Source: JACDHG01 sp963815295 (lineage in GTDB: Bacteria > Actinomycetota > Actinomycetes > Propionibacteriales > Nocardioidaceae). From it: a stretch of DNA of 64,000 bases. A program made the position numbers and the translations under genes. Every line of letters begins with the position of its first letter. Position 1 is the stretch's first letter. This document shows positions 1-8,644 of this stretch, one piece after another. The stretch spans positions 1,116,001-1,180,000 of the forward strand of contig CAWFFZ010000008.1 of the NCBI GenBank assembly GCA_963815295.1, written 5' to 3'. Under the pieces are notes generated by a model that was not told where the DNA came from, did not search any database, and was given only the letters and a program-made list of their open reading frames with translations.

Positions 1-441
1 GTCCACATGGTGCTGGGTGCGGCCACCGAGGCGAAGCTGTTCGGCGCCCTCGAGGCCAAGCGGGCGGCCCAGTCGGTCACGGTGACGACAGTCGACGGCT
101 CAGTGGGCATCAAGGGAGTCGTGACCGACCCGCTGCCGGCCCTGCTGGGGCGCGGTATCGAGGTCGTCTACTCGTGCGGCCCAATGGGCATGCTCGCCGC
201 CGTGACAGCGGTGGCAACCCAGCACGGTGCCTGGAGCCAGACCGCGGTCGAGGAGTCGATGGCGTGTGGCATCGGAGTCTGTATGACGTGCGTGCTTCCG
301 GTGATCGGCGACGACAACGTGACCCGTATGGTGCGCAGCTGCGTCGAGGGCCCGGTCTTCGCGGGCGACCGGGTCCGCTGGGGCGACATCGGCACCGTTC
401 CGGCTGGCACCTACGGAGCTCCGCGGGGAGTGAGGCGCTGA
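1..441 (+). CDS. pyrK: Dihydroorotate dehydrogenase electron transfer subunit (partial, 5' end missing)
   Basis: C-terminal part of the FAD/[2Fe-2S] subunit that passes electrons from class 1B PyrD to NAD+ in pyrimidine synthesis. The frame is open from base 1, so the start lies outside the window. Visible are the nucleotide-binding motif YSCGPMGML and the C-terminal 2Fe-2S cluster: CGIGVCMTC followed about 20 residues later by RSCVEGP. The stop TGA shares its last A with the ATG of the class 1B pyrD that follows, the expected partner. Identification is by motif and context. Confidence 0.93.
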   Translation, partial: VHMVLGAATEAKLFGALEAKRAAQSVTVTTVDGSVGIKGVVTDPLPALLGRGIEVVYSCGPMGMLAAVTAVATQHGAWSQTAVEESMACGIGVCMTCVLPVIGDDNVTRMVRSCVEGPVFAGDRVRWGDIGTVPAGTYGAPRGVRR

Positions 442-1400
442 TGACGAGGCTGCGCCCCGGGGATGTCGACCTCTCGACCGTGCTCGCCGACGCCTATCTC
501 GACAACCCGGTGATGACGGCGAGTGGTTGCGCAGCGTCAGGCCGGGAGTTGCACCAGTTCTTCGACGTCGCCGAGCTCGGCGCGGTCGTCACGAAGTCGA
601 TCATGCGCGACCCCCGGTCCGGTCGCGCCACCCCGCGGATGGCGGAGACGCCCTCAGGGATGCTCAACTCCATCGGGCTGCAAGGTCCGGGGATCGACTC
701 ATTCCTTGCCACGGACCTGCCGTGGCTGCTGCAGCACGACGCGCGGCCGATCGTGTCGATCGCCGGGGCGACTCTCGGGGAGTATGCCGAGCTGGCCCGC
801 CGGGTCGGGAATACCCCCGGCGTCGCGGCCATCGAGGTCAACATCTCGTGCCCCAACGTCGAGAACCGGGGACTTGTGTTCGCCTGCGACCCGTTCCAGG
901 CAGCTCGGGTGCTCGCCGTCGTACGCCGTGACACGCCCCGCGGCGTGCCCGTCTTCGCCAAGCTGTCTCCCGACGTCACGTCGATCGCTGAGGTTGCCAC
1001 CGCGGTGATGGAAGCCGGGGCCGACGGGCTCGTCCTCATCAACACCTTGCTGGGCCTCGATATCGACCTCGACACGTTGCGTCCGACACTCGGCGGTGTG
1101 ACCGGCGGTCTGTCCGGGCCCGCGATCCGCCCAGTCGCTTTGCGCGCCGTCTGGGAGGTAGCGCGGGAGCTCCCCGGTGTCCCTCTCATCGGCGTCGGCG
1201 GGATCCGTACCGGCGCAGACGCGTTGCAGTTCCTCGCCGCCGGCGCGAGCGCTGTCCAGGTCGGCACCGCTATCTTCAACGACCCCAGCGCACCGATCCG
1301 CGTCCTCCGTGAGCTGCGTGCCGAGCTCGCCGCGCGAGGAATCGCCAAGGTGTCCGAGGTGATTGGACTCGCGCACACGAACCACACCGGCAAGGAGTGA
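441..1400 (+). CDS. pyrD: Dihydroorotate dehydrogenase, class 1B catalytic subunit
   Basis: FMN TIM-barrel enzyme that oxidises dihydroorotate to orotate. It has 319 residues, normal for class 1. The NISCPN motif holds Cys137, the catalytic base of class 1 enzymes (class 2 uses Ser); the C-terminal half has the phosphate-binding GVGGIRTGADALQFL stretch. The ATG overlaps the pyrK stop by one base and its own stop overlaps the pyrF region, so pyrK-pyrD-pyrF are one transcript. Longer in-frame starts upstream would run through pyrK and were rejected. Confidence 0.97.
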   Translation: MTRLRPGDVDLSTVLADAYLDNPVMTASGCAASGRELHQFFDVAELGAVVTKSIMRDPRSGRATPRMAETPSGMLNSIGLQGPGIDSFLATDLPWLLQHDARPIVSIAGATLGEYAELARRVGNTPGVAAIEVNISCPNVENRGLVFACDPFQAARVLAVVRRDTPRGVPVFAKLSPDVTSIAEVATAVMEAGADGLVLINTLLGLDIDLDTLRPTLGGVTGGLSGPAIRPVALRAVWEVARELPGVPLIGVGGIRTGADALQFLAAGASAVQVGTAIFNDPSAPIRVLRELRAELAARGIAKVSEVIGLAHTNHTGKE

Positions 1401-1402
1401 CG

Positions 1403-2236
1403 ATGCCAGCACCGTTCGGGCGCAGGTTGTGGCAGATGATCGACAAGCTCGGCCCGTTGTGTGTCGGCATCGACCCACATGCCGCACTGCTGCGCGAGTG
1501 GGGACTGTCCGACGACGTGGCCGGACTCGAGCGGTTCACGATGACCTGTGCGGAGGCGTTCGGCGACCAGGTCGCGATCGTCAAGCCGCAGTCGGCTTTC
1601 TTCGAGCGCCACGGTGCGCGCGGCATCGCCGTCCTCGAGGCACTGGTGGCCGAGCTGCGCAGCAGCAGCACCCTCGTCCTGCTCGATGCCAAACGAGGCG
1701 ACATCGGGTCCACGATGCTTGGCTACGCCGAGGCGTATCTCGACCAGACCTCGTCACTCGCGGTCGACGCGATCACCGTCCACCCCTACTTGGGATTCGA
1801 GTCGCTGCGGCCAGCCATCGACGTTGCAGAGGCCAATGGAGCGGGCGTCTTCGTGCTGGCGCTCACGTCGAACGCCGAGGCAGAGAGTGTGCAGGCCGCC
1901 CGGCTGAGTGGCGCGACGGTGGCCGGCAATGTCTTGGCGGCGATCCGCAGCGAGAACGCCGGAGCCGACCCGATGGGGTCGTTCGGAGCTGTCGTCGGGG
2001 CCACCCTTGGCCACTGCGAGGAGGACCTCGACGTCAACGGACCGTTGCTCGCTCCGGGGCTCGGTGCCCAGGGTGGCACGCCCGACGACGTACGCCGGAT
2101 CTTTGCCGGGGTGACGCAGTACGTCGTCCCGAGCTCGTCGCGCGGAGTCCTCGCCGCCGGACCGGACGTGACGGCGCTGCGCACTGCGGCCCGCCGCGCG
2201 GCCGACGAGATTGCGATCGCCCTGGGATCCGGCTGA
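1403..2236 (+). CDS. pyrF: Orotidine 5'-phosphate decarboxylase (family 2)
   Basis: Decarboxylates OMP to UMP, the last step of de novo UMP synthesis. It has 277 residues. The catalytic Asp/Lys stretch LLDAKRGDIGSTM is typical of the longer actinobacterial family-2 enzymes; GIDPH near the N-terminus and VPSSSRG near the C-terminus form the phosphate site. AAGGAG at 1392-1397 stands 5 nt before ATG 1403, so this start is preferred to GTG 1397, which overlaps the pyrD stop. Last gene of the pyr operon. Confidence 0.96.
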   Translation: MPAPFGRRLWQMIDKLGPLCVGIDPHAALLREWGLSDDVAGLERFTMTCAEAFGDQVAIVKPQSAFFERHGARGIAVLEALVAELRSSSTLVLLDAKRGDIGSTMLGYAEAYLDQTSSLAVDAITVHPYLGFESLRPAIDVAEANGAGVFVLALTSNAEAESVQAARLSGATVAGNVLAAIRSENAGADPMGSFGAVVGATLGHCEEDLDVNGPLLAPGLGAQGGTPDDVRRIFAGVTQYVVPSSSRGVLAAGPDVTALRTAARRAADEIAIALGSG

Positions 2237-2401
2237 AGCATGGCAGGCTCGGCATCGGCTCGATCACACGATTGACGCGCCGTGTTGCATGGCTGTTGAC
2301 ACGTAGACGTGAAAGGGTGACCCCGTCGGTGGTCACGCGGCGTTGTCCGGGGCCCGTCATCGAGGGGGCGCATCTCTCGCCTCCCGAGCGAGGGAGTGCA
2401 G

Positions 2402-2728
2402 ATGAACCGAGTTGGCTCCATGGTCGCGGTCGCGGTGTTTAGCGTCGCGACACTCAGCGCATGCAGCGGCGGCGACGGCAGCGAGTACTGTGACCGGTTC
2501 CGTGAGAATGCCGAGAGCAACGAGTTCGACGACATTGACGGCAGCGACATTGAGAAGATCCAGGAAGAGCTCCGAAAGTTCAAAGAGGTCGCCCCCGATG
2601 AGCTGCAGGATGACTACGACACGTTGATCGCTGCTACCGAGGGCCAGGGCGAGGACCCGACCGAAGCCGTGAAGAACATCCAGGACTACGCGGTCGCCAA
2701 CTGTGACGTCACCATTGAGGGCTCCTGA
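2402..2728 (+). CDS. Small lipoprotein, paralogue 1 of a four-gene array
   Basis: 108 residues with a signal peptide ending in the lipobox LSAC, so the mature protein should be lipid-anchored on the outer face of the membrane. The mature part is acidic and begins YCDRF; it has the pattern APDELQDDYDTL and ends NIQDYAVANCDV. The two cysteines outside the lipobox (YC and NCD) are kept in the next three genes. AGGGAG lies 5 nt before ATG 2402, favouring it over GTG 2396. Function unknown. The 165-bp gap after pyrF probably holds the promoter, but I see no convincing -35/-10 pair. Confidence 0.8.
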   Translation: MNRVGSMVAVAVFSVATLSACSGGDGSEYCDRFRENAESNEFDDIDGSDIEKIQEELRKFKEVAPDELQDDYDTLIAATEGQGEDPTEAVKNIQDYAVANCDVTIEGS

Positions 2729-2749
2729 CCGAGCTCTGAGAGGACCGAG

Positions 2750-3100
2750 ATGAAGCGCATTGCATCACTGGCCGCGGTCACGATCATGGCTGTTGGCTCC
2801 CTCTCTGCCTGTGGCGGCGGCGGGTACTGCGACAAGCTGGAGGAGTACGACGAGGACGAAGGCCTCAGCAAAGTTGACGCAACCACCGAGGACGGTCAGG
2901 ACAAACTTATCGAGGTCCTCGAAGACCTCGAGGCGAGCGCCCCCGATGACTTGAAGGACGACTACGAAGTCGTCCTCGACGGCTTCACCGCTCTGCGGGA
3001 GGGCAACACCGACGACGTCGACCAGGCGAAGTTCGAGGAAGCCTTCTCGAACATCGGCGAGAACTCACAAGACGACTGCGACGTCGACATGGGGGTCTGA
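2750..3100 (+). CDS. Small lipoprotein, paralogue 2 of a four-gene array
   Basis: 116 residues with lipobox LSAC followed by a Gly linker and YCDKLEEY. The body is very acidic, contains APDDLKDDYEVVLDGF, and ends with a DDCDVD cysteine. It is the most diverged of the two lipoproteins but keeps the same two cysteines and the APD-L-DDY core. A purine-rich ribosome site lies just before the ATG, and the gene sits 21 bp after paralogue 1, so the two are probably co-transcribed. No enzymatic motif is visible; function unknown. Confidence 0.8.
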   Translation: MKRIASLAAVTIMAVGSLSACGGGGYCDKLEEYDEDEGLSKVDATTEDGQDKLIEVLEDLEASAPDDLKDDYEVVLDGFTALREGNTDDVDQAKFEEAFSNIGENSQDDCDVDMGV

Positions 3101-3165
3101 CACAGCGCCGACTGCCGGCACCTGTCGCGGTAGGCGAACGGTCGGATTCTGCACCCTTCGCGCCG

Positions 3166-3171
3166 TACAGT
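3166..3171 (+). promoter_or_regulatory. -10 box (TACAGT) of an apparent leaderless transcript
   Basis: TACAGT ends 6 nt before the ATG of the gene at 3178, putting the predicted transcription start on or next to the start codon. There is no Shine-Dalgarno sequence before that ATG, which supports leaderless translation, common in actinobacteria. Confidence 0.5.
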
Positions 3172-3177
3172 ACGCAC

Positions 3178-3807
3178 ATGACCCAACCACCTCCCGGAAG
3201 TGGGCCTCCTGAGTATGAAGGCCAACCACCTCCCGGAAACGGATCTCCCGAGTACGGAGGCCAACCACCTCCGCAACAACCGGGATACGGCCAGCCTCAG
3301 TACGGGGGCGGCACACCGCCGCCCGGGGGTGGCCCACCGCCATACGGGGGTGGCCCTCCGTCGTACGGCGGCGGTCCTGGCTATCCCGGTGGTTACAACC
3401 CCCCGCCTCCGCCGAAGAAGCGCAGCACCGCACTGATCGTCGGCATCCTCGTCGCCGCACTCGTGCTCGCTGCCGGCGGGCTGACTGCTGCGCTCGTCAT
3501 CGGCAGCGACGGCGACTCCGATGATGACAAGGGCAATGAGACGACGGGCGAGACCTTCTGCGAGCGTTTCCGCAAGAACGCCGAAAGCAACGAGTTCGAC
3601 AACCCCCAGCCCGGTGACGAGGCCAAGCTCATCGACGAGCTGGAGACGTTCAAAGAGCTCGCCCCAGACGACCTGAAAGATGACTACGACGTGCTTATCA
3701 GTGCGGTCGAAGGCGACGGGATTGATCCTTCGACAGCCGTCCAGAACATCCAGGACTATGCAATCGCGGAGTGCGACATCACCCCAGACGCAACTGATTC
3801 CGAGTGA
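3178..3807 (+). CDS. Membrane protein with Pro/Gly/Tyr-rich tail, paralogue 3
   Basis: 209 residues in three parts: a repetitive Pro/Gly/Tyr-rich N-terminal tail (about 1-79, with repeats such as QPPPG and YGGG), one transmembrane helix (about 85-108, after a KKR stop) and an extracytoplasmic domain (about 124-209). The last part closely matches paralogue 1: FCERFRKNAESNEFD, APDDLKDDYDVL, NIQDYAIAECDI. The Lys/Arg before the helix predicts the tail inside and the domain outside. Such tails are common in actinobacterial membrane proteins and may form protein-protein contacts; that role is inference. Confidence 0.82.
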   Translation: MTQPPPGSGPPEYEGQPPPGNGSPEYGGQPPPQQPGYGQPQYGGGTPPPGGGPPPYGGGPPSYGGGPGYPGGYNPPPPPKKRSTALIVGILVAALVLAAGGLTAALVIGSDGDSDDDKGNETTGETFCERFRKNAESNEFDNPQPGDEAKLIDELETFKELAPDDLKDDYDVLISAVEGDGIDPSTAVQNIQDYAIAECDITPDATDSE

Positions 3808-3828
3808 GTGACCAGAGAAGGGGGAGGG

Positions 3829-4422
3829 ATGACTGACCAGCAAGGCAACCCGGGCGAACCGGGTGCAGGGCAGGGCCCACCACCGAACCAGGGGCCACCG
3901 CCATACCAGGGCCCGCCGTACGGGCAGCCTTCGCATGGTGACCACGACGGGCCTCCGAACTTCGCCCCCGGAACGGGGTTCACTCCCGGCGTGTATCCGC
4001 AGCAGCAGCTGCTTCCGCATGAGGTCCAGCACGGCACCAACCGGACCCCGATCTACATCGGAGTGGCCATCGTCCTAGCTCTGATCGTCGCGGGTGGTGC
4101 CGCGTTCTTCCTGCTTCGCGGCGAGAACGACGACAACCGGGCGGAGTACTGCGCCGAGCTCCGGGACGTCACCGACGACGGAGACCTGTCTTCGGCGTTG
4201 TCGGGTGCAGACCCGTCCATGTTCGACCGGTTGCTCGCGATCGGAGACATCGCTCCCGATGCCGTCGCCGACGACTGGTCAGCGATCACCAAGTTCATCG
4301 ATGACGCGAGTGGCGCGACCCCGGACCTTGCCTCAGCGATCGAGGCCTTCAACGCCCTGCAGGTCATCGCCAACGACGCCGAGGCCAACTGCGACCTGAC
4401 GCTGGAGATCCCCAGCCTCTGA
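3829..4422 (+). CDS. Membrane protein with Pro-rich tail, paralogue 4
   Basis: 197 residues from ATG 3829, which is preceded by a long GA-rich ribosome site (3818-3828); GTG 3808 is an alternative start 21 bases upstream. Same design as paralogue 3: Pro/Gln-rich tail (1-65), transmembrane helix (about 73-96), and an outer domain beginning EYCAELRD, with IAPDAVADDWSAI in the middle and EANCDL near the end. The domain is diverged but keeps both cysteines and the APD-DD core. 21 bp after paralogue 3. Function unknown. Confidence 0.8.
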   Translation: MTDQQGNPGEPGAGQGPPPNQGPPPYQGPPYGQPSHGDHDGPPNFAPGTGFTPGVYPQQQLLPHEVQHGTNRTPIYIGVAIVLALIVAGGAAFFLLRGENDDNRAEYCAELRDVTDDGDLSSALSGADPSMFDRLLAIGDIAPDAVADDWSAITKFIDDASGATPDLASAIEAFNALQVIANDAEANCDLTLEIPSL

Positions 4423-4431
4423 GGACCGCCG

Positions 4432-4608
4432 ATGACGTACCCCGCTGACCCACGCCCGCCAGCCGCTCCAGCATTCCTTACTTCGCACGCTGGCTCATGG
4501 ACACCGGAGCAGCGGCAGCAGGTGGTGGACCTCTCGACAAAGCTCAGCGATCCCGGATTCGTTGCTGCGGGCACCGCACTCGATGCGGACTTCCGCAGCC
4601 GCTGCTGA
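4432..4608 (+). CDS. Small hypothetical protein (58 aa)
   Basis: A 58-codon ORF starting 9 bp after the paralogue 4 stop, with GAGG overlapping that stop 7 nt before the ATG. Codon third positions are GC-rich as in neighbouring genes. The product is a soluble peptide with a Pro/Ala-rich first 16 residues and the segment WTPEQRQQVVDLSTKL. Its position suggests it is the last gene of the paralogue array. No known domain. Homologues in other genomes would confirm it. Confidence 0.5.
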   Translation: MTYPADPRPPAAPAFLTSHAGSWTPEQRQQVVDLSTKLSDPGFVAAGTALDADFRSRC

Positions 4609-4706
4609 CCGGCCGAACCTGCTGCGCACTTCCCCTCGACCGCGCTACGGCGCTAGTGTCGCGAGTGCTGGTCATGCCTCATAAAGAGCGGAAGGAGGTT
4701 GTGGCT

Positions 4707-5024
4707 GTGCCTGTGCCTGAGTTGACCGTCGAGCAGCGCCGTGCGGCGTTGGAGAAGGCGGCCCGAGTACGCCGTGAGCGTGCCGAGGTGAAGAACCGTC
4801 TCAAGCACTCGGGGGCATCGCTGCCCGAGGTGCTGAAAGCTGCCGAGACGAACGAGGTCGTAGCGAAGATGAAAGTCGTGGACCTCCTCCAAGCGATGCC
4901 AGGCGTGGGGAAGGTCCGCGCTAAGACGATGATGGAGCGACTGCACATTTCGGAGTCCCGACGGGTGCGCGGCCTCGGCGCCAACCAGGTCGTCGCGCTC
5001 GAGCGTGAGTTTGAGCAGCGCTGA
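4707..5024 (+). CDS. mihF: Actinobacterial integration host factor (mIHF)
   Basis: Nucleoid-associated DNA-bending protein unrelated to E. coli IHF. From GTG 4707 it has 105 residues, matching the family; GAAGGAGG at 4691-4698 is 8 nt upstream, whereas ATG 4675 and GTG 4497 would add unsupported N-termini. It shows the family features: [21 protein letters not shown] helix, [19 protein letters not shown] helix-hairpin-type DNA contact, and C-terminal [11 protein letters not shown]. It lies before gmk and rpoZ as in most actinobacteria, and its end overlaps the gmk start by 20 bp. Confidence 0.95.
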   Translation: MPVPELTVEQRRAALEKAARVRRERAEVKNRLKHSGASLPEVLKAAETNEVVAKMKVVDLLQAMPGVGKVRAKTMMERLHISESRRVRGLGANQVVALEREFEQR

Positions 5025-5589
5025 CGAGGGACAGACTCCGTCGCGGAGTCGGCTGACCGTCCTTGCAGGTCCAACTGCTGTCGGCAAAGGGTCGGTTTCG
5101 GCGTACATCCGCGACCACTACACCGATGTCTGGATCTCAGTGTCGGTGACGACACGCCCGCCCCGCCACGGGGAGCGCAACGGCGTCCACTACTGGTTCG
5201 TCGACGATGCGCGCTTCGACGAGATGGTCGCGGGAGACGAGTTCCTCGAGTGGGCGGTGGTGCACCGCGCCGCACGCTATGGAACGCCGCGCCGCCCGGT
5301 GGAGGAGGCGCTTGCGCACGATCGCCAGGCTTTGCTCGAGATCGACCTCCAAGGCGCGCGGCAGGTGAAGGAGTCGATGCCGGAGGCGTTCTTCGTGTTC
5401 CTGGCGCCGCCATCGTGGGACGAGCTCGTGCGCAGGCTGATCGGACGCGGCACCGAAACGGACGAAGAGCGGGCCCGGCGGCTGGAGACGGCGATCGTCG
5501 AAATGGCTGCTGAGAAGGAGTTTGACGCCACCGTGGTCAACACAGAAGTTCACGTTGCAGCAGACCAGTTGGTAGCATTGATGCGTTAG
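5005..5589 (+). CDS. gmk: Guanylate kinase
   Basis: Phosphorylates GMP to GDP. It has 194 residues from GTG 5005, which lies inside the mihF 3' end; TTG 5011 is also possible. The P-loop reads [10 protein letters not shown], where many homologues have S in place of A and T or S near the end, but the Gly and Lys are kept. The GMP-binding stretch [16 protein letters not shown] and the [13 protein letters not shown] core are clear. Probably translationally coupled to mihF. Confidence 0.95.
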   Translation: MSLSSADEGQTPSRSRLTVLAGPTAVGKGSVSAYIRDHYTDVWISVSVTTRPPRHGERNGVHYWFVDDARFDEMVAGDEFLEWAVVHRAARYGTPRRPVEEALAHDRQALLEIDLQGARQVKESMPEAFFVFLAPPSWDELVRRLIGRGTETDEERARRLETAIVEMAAEKEFDATVVNTEVHVAADQLVALMR

Positions 5590-5666
5590 CCGCGGTTCTC
5601 GACCATCGCGGTCCCTGTTCGGGGCCCGCCGGAGAGCCACCCCAACCCTGTGAATGAGGCATCTGC

Positions 5667-5939
5667 GTGTCAGGCTCCCTGCCCGTCGCCGAGGGAATCA
5701 CCAACCCCCCGATCGACTCCTTGCTCGAGAAGACCGACTCCAAGTACAAGCTGGTGCTGTACTCCGCGAAGCGTGCCCGCCAGATCAACGCCTACTACTC
5801 GCAGCTCGGCGAGGGGCTGCTCGAGTACGTCGGTCCGCTCGTCGACACCCACGTGCAGGAGAAGCCCCTGTCGATCGCCCTGCGCGAGATCAACGCTGAC
5901 AAGCTGACCTGCGAGGACATCGAGCCCGAAGAGGCTTGA
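5667..5939 (+). CDS. rpoZ: RNA polymerase omega subunit
   Basis: 90-residue omega subunit that helps assemble the beta' subunit. The start is GTG 5667. It has the actinobacterial pattern: [27 protein letters not shown] near the N-terminus and [10 protein letters not shown] near the end. It sits between gmk and coaBC as expected. The 77-bp gap after gmk may hold a promoter. Confidence 0.95.
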   Translation: MSGSLPVAEGITNPPIDSLLEKTDSKYKLVLYSAKRARQINAYYSQLGEGLLEYVGPLVDTHVQEKPLSIALREINADKLTCEDIEPEEA

Positions 5940-5979
5940 GTCGCCGCCGACGACCAGCTACCGGGGACCTGACGAGACC

Positions 5980-7317
5980 ATGACCGAGATGTCAGGAACC
6001 CCCCTGTCGGGCGCCACCGAGTCGTCTGGAAGTCATCAGGCCGACCGCCGCCCTCGCGTCATACTCGGCGTGAGTGGCGGCATCGCCGCTTACAAAGCCT
6101 GCGAGCTGCTGCGCTTGTTCACCGAGTCGGGACACGACGTCACCGTCGTCCCAACCGAGGCGGCGCTTCGGTTCGTCGGCGCGGCCACCTGGGAGGCACT
6201 GTCAGGCAAGCCCGTCTCGGGATCCGTCTTCGACGACGTCGCGTCGGTGCCACACGTGTCGCTCGGCCAGGCCGCAGACCTTGTCGTCGTCGCGCCCGCC
6301 ACCGCCGACCTGCTGGCCAGGGCTGCTCACGGCCGGGCCGACGACCTCCTCACCGCGACGCTGCTGACCGCGCGGTGCCCCATCGTCTACGCACCAGCCA
6401 TGCACACAGAGATGTGGGAGCACCCGGCAACGCAGGCGAACGTCGAAACGCTCCGCGACCGTGGCGCGATCGTCATACCGCCGGCCCGCGGACGGCTGAC
6501 CGGTGCCGACACCGGACCTGGGCGACTGCCCGACCCGGCCGACATCTTCGCGTTCTCCCGACGGTTCCTCGGCGGCGACTCGCTCGCTCGCGGAGTGGCA
6601 TCCCGGGTCGACGACCTGGCCGGCCGACTCGTGGTGGTGACCGCCGGCGGGACGCGTGAGCACCTCGACCCGGTCCGTTTCCTCGGCAACAGCTCGTCGG
6701 GCAAGCAGGGGTACGCCCTGGCTTCGACCGCTGCCAACCGCGGAGCCGAGGTCGTCCTTATCGCGGCAAACGTGGCGCTGCCCGACCCCGCCGGTGTGAA
6801 GGTCCTCCATGTCACGTCGACCGGTGAGCTCGCAGCCGCCGTGAGTGACGTCGCTGGCCACGCCGATGCCGTCGTAATGGCGGCCGCACCCGCCGACTTC
6901 CGACCCGTCTCGACCACGGTGCACAAGATCAAGAAGCGTGCCGACGGTGCAGCCCCGACGATCGAGCTCATCGAGACGACCGACGTCTTGGCCGCGCTGG
7001 TGCGCCAGCGCGCGAAGGCGTCGTTGCCGGTGCTGGTGGGGTTCGCCGCTGAGACCGGTGATCCGGACGGTGGCGTTCTCGACCACGGGCGCGCCAAACT
7101 GCGCCGCAAGGGCTGTGACCTGCTCGTTGTCAACGACGTGAGCGGTGGAGCCGTGTTTGGCGACGACGACAACGAGGCCGTCATACTGTCCGCCGACGGG
7201 TCTGAAACAGCAGTTCCCCACGGGTCGAAGACCGACCTCGCCCACGCCGTGTGGGACCAGGTCGCATCCCGGTTGCCTCGGGCGGATGACGAGACCGTGG
7301 CCGAGGAGCAGTCCTGA
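5980..7317 (+). CDS. coaBC: Bifunctional phosphopantothenoylcysteine decarboxylase / phosphopantothenate-cysteine ligase
   Basis: Two steps of coenzyme A synthesis in one protein of 445 residues. The N-terminal FMN-dependent decarboxylase (about 25-210) has [16 protein letters not shown] and [13 protein letters not shown]; the C-terminal CTP-dependent ligase (about 225-435) has [30 protein letters not shown] and the KIKK motif. The first 20 residues are an unconserved extension. It follows rpoZ by 40 bp. Confidence 0.96.
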   Translation: MTEMSGTPLSGATESSGSHQADRRPRVILGVSGGIAAYKACELLRLFTESGHDVTVVPTEAALRFVGAATWEALSGKPVSGSVFDDVASVPHVSLGQAADLVVVAPATADLLARAAHGRADDLLTATLLTARCPIVYAPAMHTEMWEHPATQANVETLRDRGAIVIPPARGRLTGADTGPGRLPDPADIFAFSRRFLGGDSLARGVASRVDDLAGRLVVVTAGGTREHLDPVRFLGNSSSGKQGYALASTAANRGAEVVLIAANVALPDPAGVKVLHVTSTGELAAAVSDVAGHADAVVMAAAPADFRPVSTTVHKIKKRADGAAPTIELIETTDVLAALVRQRAKASLPVLVGFAAETGDPDGGVLDHGRAKLRRKGCDLLVVNDVSGGAVFGDDDNEAVILSADGSETAVPHGSKTDLAHAVWDQVASRLPRADDETVAEEQS

Positions 7318-7369
7318 TCCGGTTACGCTTGCCTGCAGCCCATCCCCAGCACGCCAAGGAGAGTTCACC

Positions 7370-8563
7370 TTGACTGGTCGCCTTTTCACGTCAGAGTCCG
7401 TTACCGAGGGACATCCTGACAAGATCGCTGATCAGATCAGTGATTCGATTTTGGACGCGCTCCTTACTGACGATCCGACCAGTCGGGTGGCCGTCGAGAC
7501 GCTGCTGACGACCGGTCTCGTCGTGGTGGCCGGCGAGGTGACCACGAACGCGTATGCGCCGGTGAGCGACATCGTGCGGAAGTGTGTCCTAGGCATTGGT
7601 TATGACTCGTCGACGAAGGGCTTCGACGGGCGCTCGTGCGGCGTGCAGGTGGCGATCGGGAGCCAGTCGGCCGACATCGCGCAGGGCGTTGACGATGCCT
7701 ATGAGGAACGTCACGACCACTCCGTGGACCCGCTGGACCGGCAAGGCGCTGGGGACCAAGGTCTGATGTTCGGATATGCCTGCGACGAGACTGACGAGCT
7801 GATGCCGCTGCCGATCATGGTGGCGCACCGCTTGGCGGAGCGGCTCACCCAGGTCCGCAAGGACGGCACCATGCCCTACCTGCGTCCCGACGGGAAGACC
7901 CAGGTGACGATCGAGTACGACGGTGACCGCCCCGTGCGCGTCGACACGGTGGTCGTGTCGAGTCAGCACGCCGGTGACATCGACATCGAGGCGATGCTGA
8001 CTCCTGACATCAAGAAGCATGTCGTCGACGAAGTGCTGGAGAGGTTCGAGATCGATGCCAGCGACTACCGGCTGCTGGTCAACCCGACCGGCCGGTTCGA
8101 GCTCGGCGGTCCGATGGGCGACGCTGGTCTGACCGGCCGCAAGATCATCATCGACACCTACGGGGGGATGGCCCGCCACGGTGGTGGCGCGTTCAGCGGC
8201 AAGGACCCGTCCAAGGTCGACCGCTCGGGCGCCTACGCGATGAGGTGGGTCGCCAAGAACGTCGTGGCCGCGGGACTGGCCCGGCGCTGCGAGGTCCAGG
8301 TCGCCTACGCGATCGGCAAGGCCCAGCCGGTGGGGTTCTACGTCGACTGCTTCGGCACCGAGACCGTCGACGTCGATGTGATCCGCAAGGCAGTGCTGTC
8401 GGTGTTCGACCTGAGGCCGGCGGCGATCATCCGGGATCTCGACTTGCTCCGTCCGATCTACGCCCTCACCGCCGCCTACGGCCACTTCGGCCGTGAGCTG
8501 CCCGAGTTCACCTGGGAGCGCACCGACCGGGTCGACGCACTCAAGGCGTTCGCCAGCGCCTGA
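7370..8563 (+). CDS. metK: S-adenosylmethionine synthetase
   Basis: Makes S-adenosylmethionine from methionine and ATP. The start is TTG 7370 with AAGGAG 8 nt upstream (7356-7361), giving [19 protein letters not shown], the family N-terminus, and 397 residues. Motifs: GHPDK (ATP), [10 protein letters not shown], and the phosphate-binding loop [25 protein letters not shown] -10-like box at about 7324-7329 suggests its own promoter with a roughly 35-nt leader. No SAM riboswitch was seen. Confidence 0.97.
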   Translation: MTGRLFTSESVTEGHPDKIADQISDSILDALLTDDPTSRVAVETLLTTGLVVVAGEVTTNAYAPVSDIVRKCVLGIGYDSSTKGFDGRSCGVQVAIGSQSADIAQGVDDAYEERHDHSVDPLDRQGAGDQGLMFGYACDETDELMPLPIMVAHRLAERLTQVRKDGTMPYLRPDGKTQVTIEYDGDRPVRVDTVVVSSQHAGDIDIEAMLTPDIKKHVVDEVLERFEIDASDYRLLVNPTGRFELGGPMGDAGLTGRKIIIDTYGGMARHGGGAFSGKDPSKVDRSGAYAMRWVAKNVVAAGLARRCEVQVAYAIGKAQPVGFYVDCFGTETVDVDVIRKAVLSVFDLRPAAIIRDLDLLRPIYALTAAYGHFGRELPEFTWERTDRVDALKAFASA

Positions 8564-8644
8564 ACCCACAGGCCAGGGGTGAGTCCACAGGTCACTGCTG
8601 AGCCGTCCAGGGCCGTCGGCCTCGGCTGGTAGACATGGCGGGTC

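Noticed and set aside
494..1612. Long minus-strand ORF over pyrD and pyrF
   Set aside because: Shadow frame of high-GC coding sequence; no domain, and the plus-strand genes are complete.
2290..2330. Promoter with TTGACA at 2296 before the lipoprotein array
   Set aside because: No acceptable -10 box at 16-18 bp; noted only as possible.
7318..7369. SAM riboswitch before metK
   Set aside because: The gap is only 52 bp and shows no such structure.
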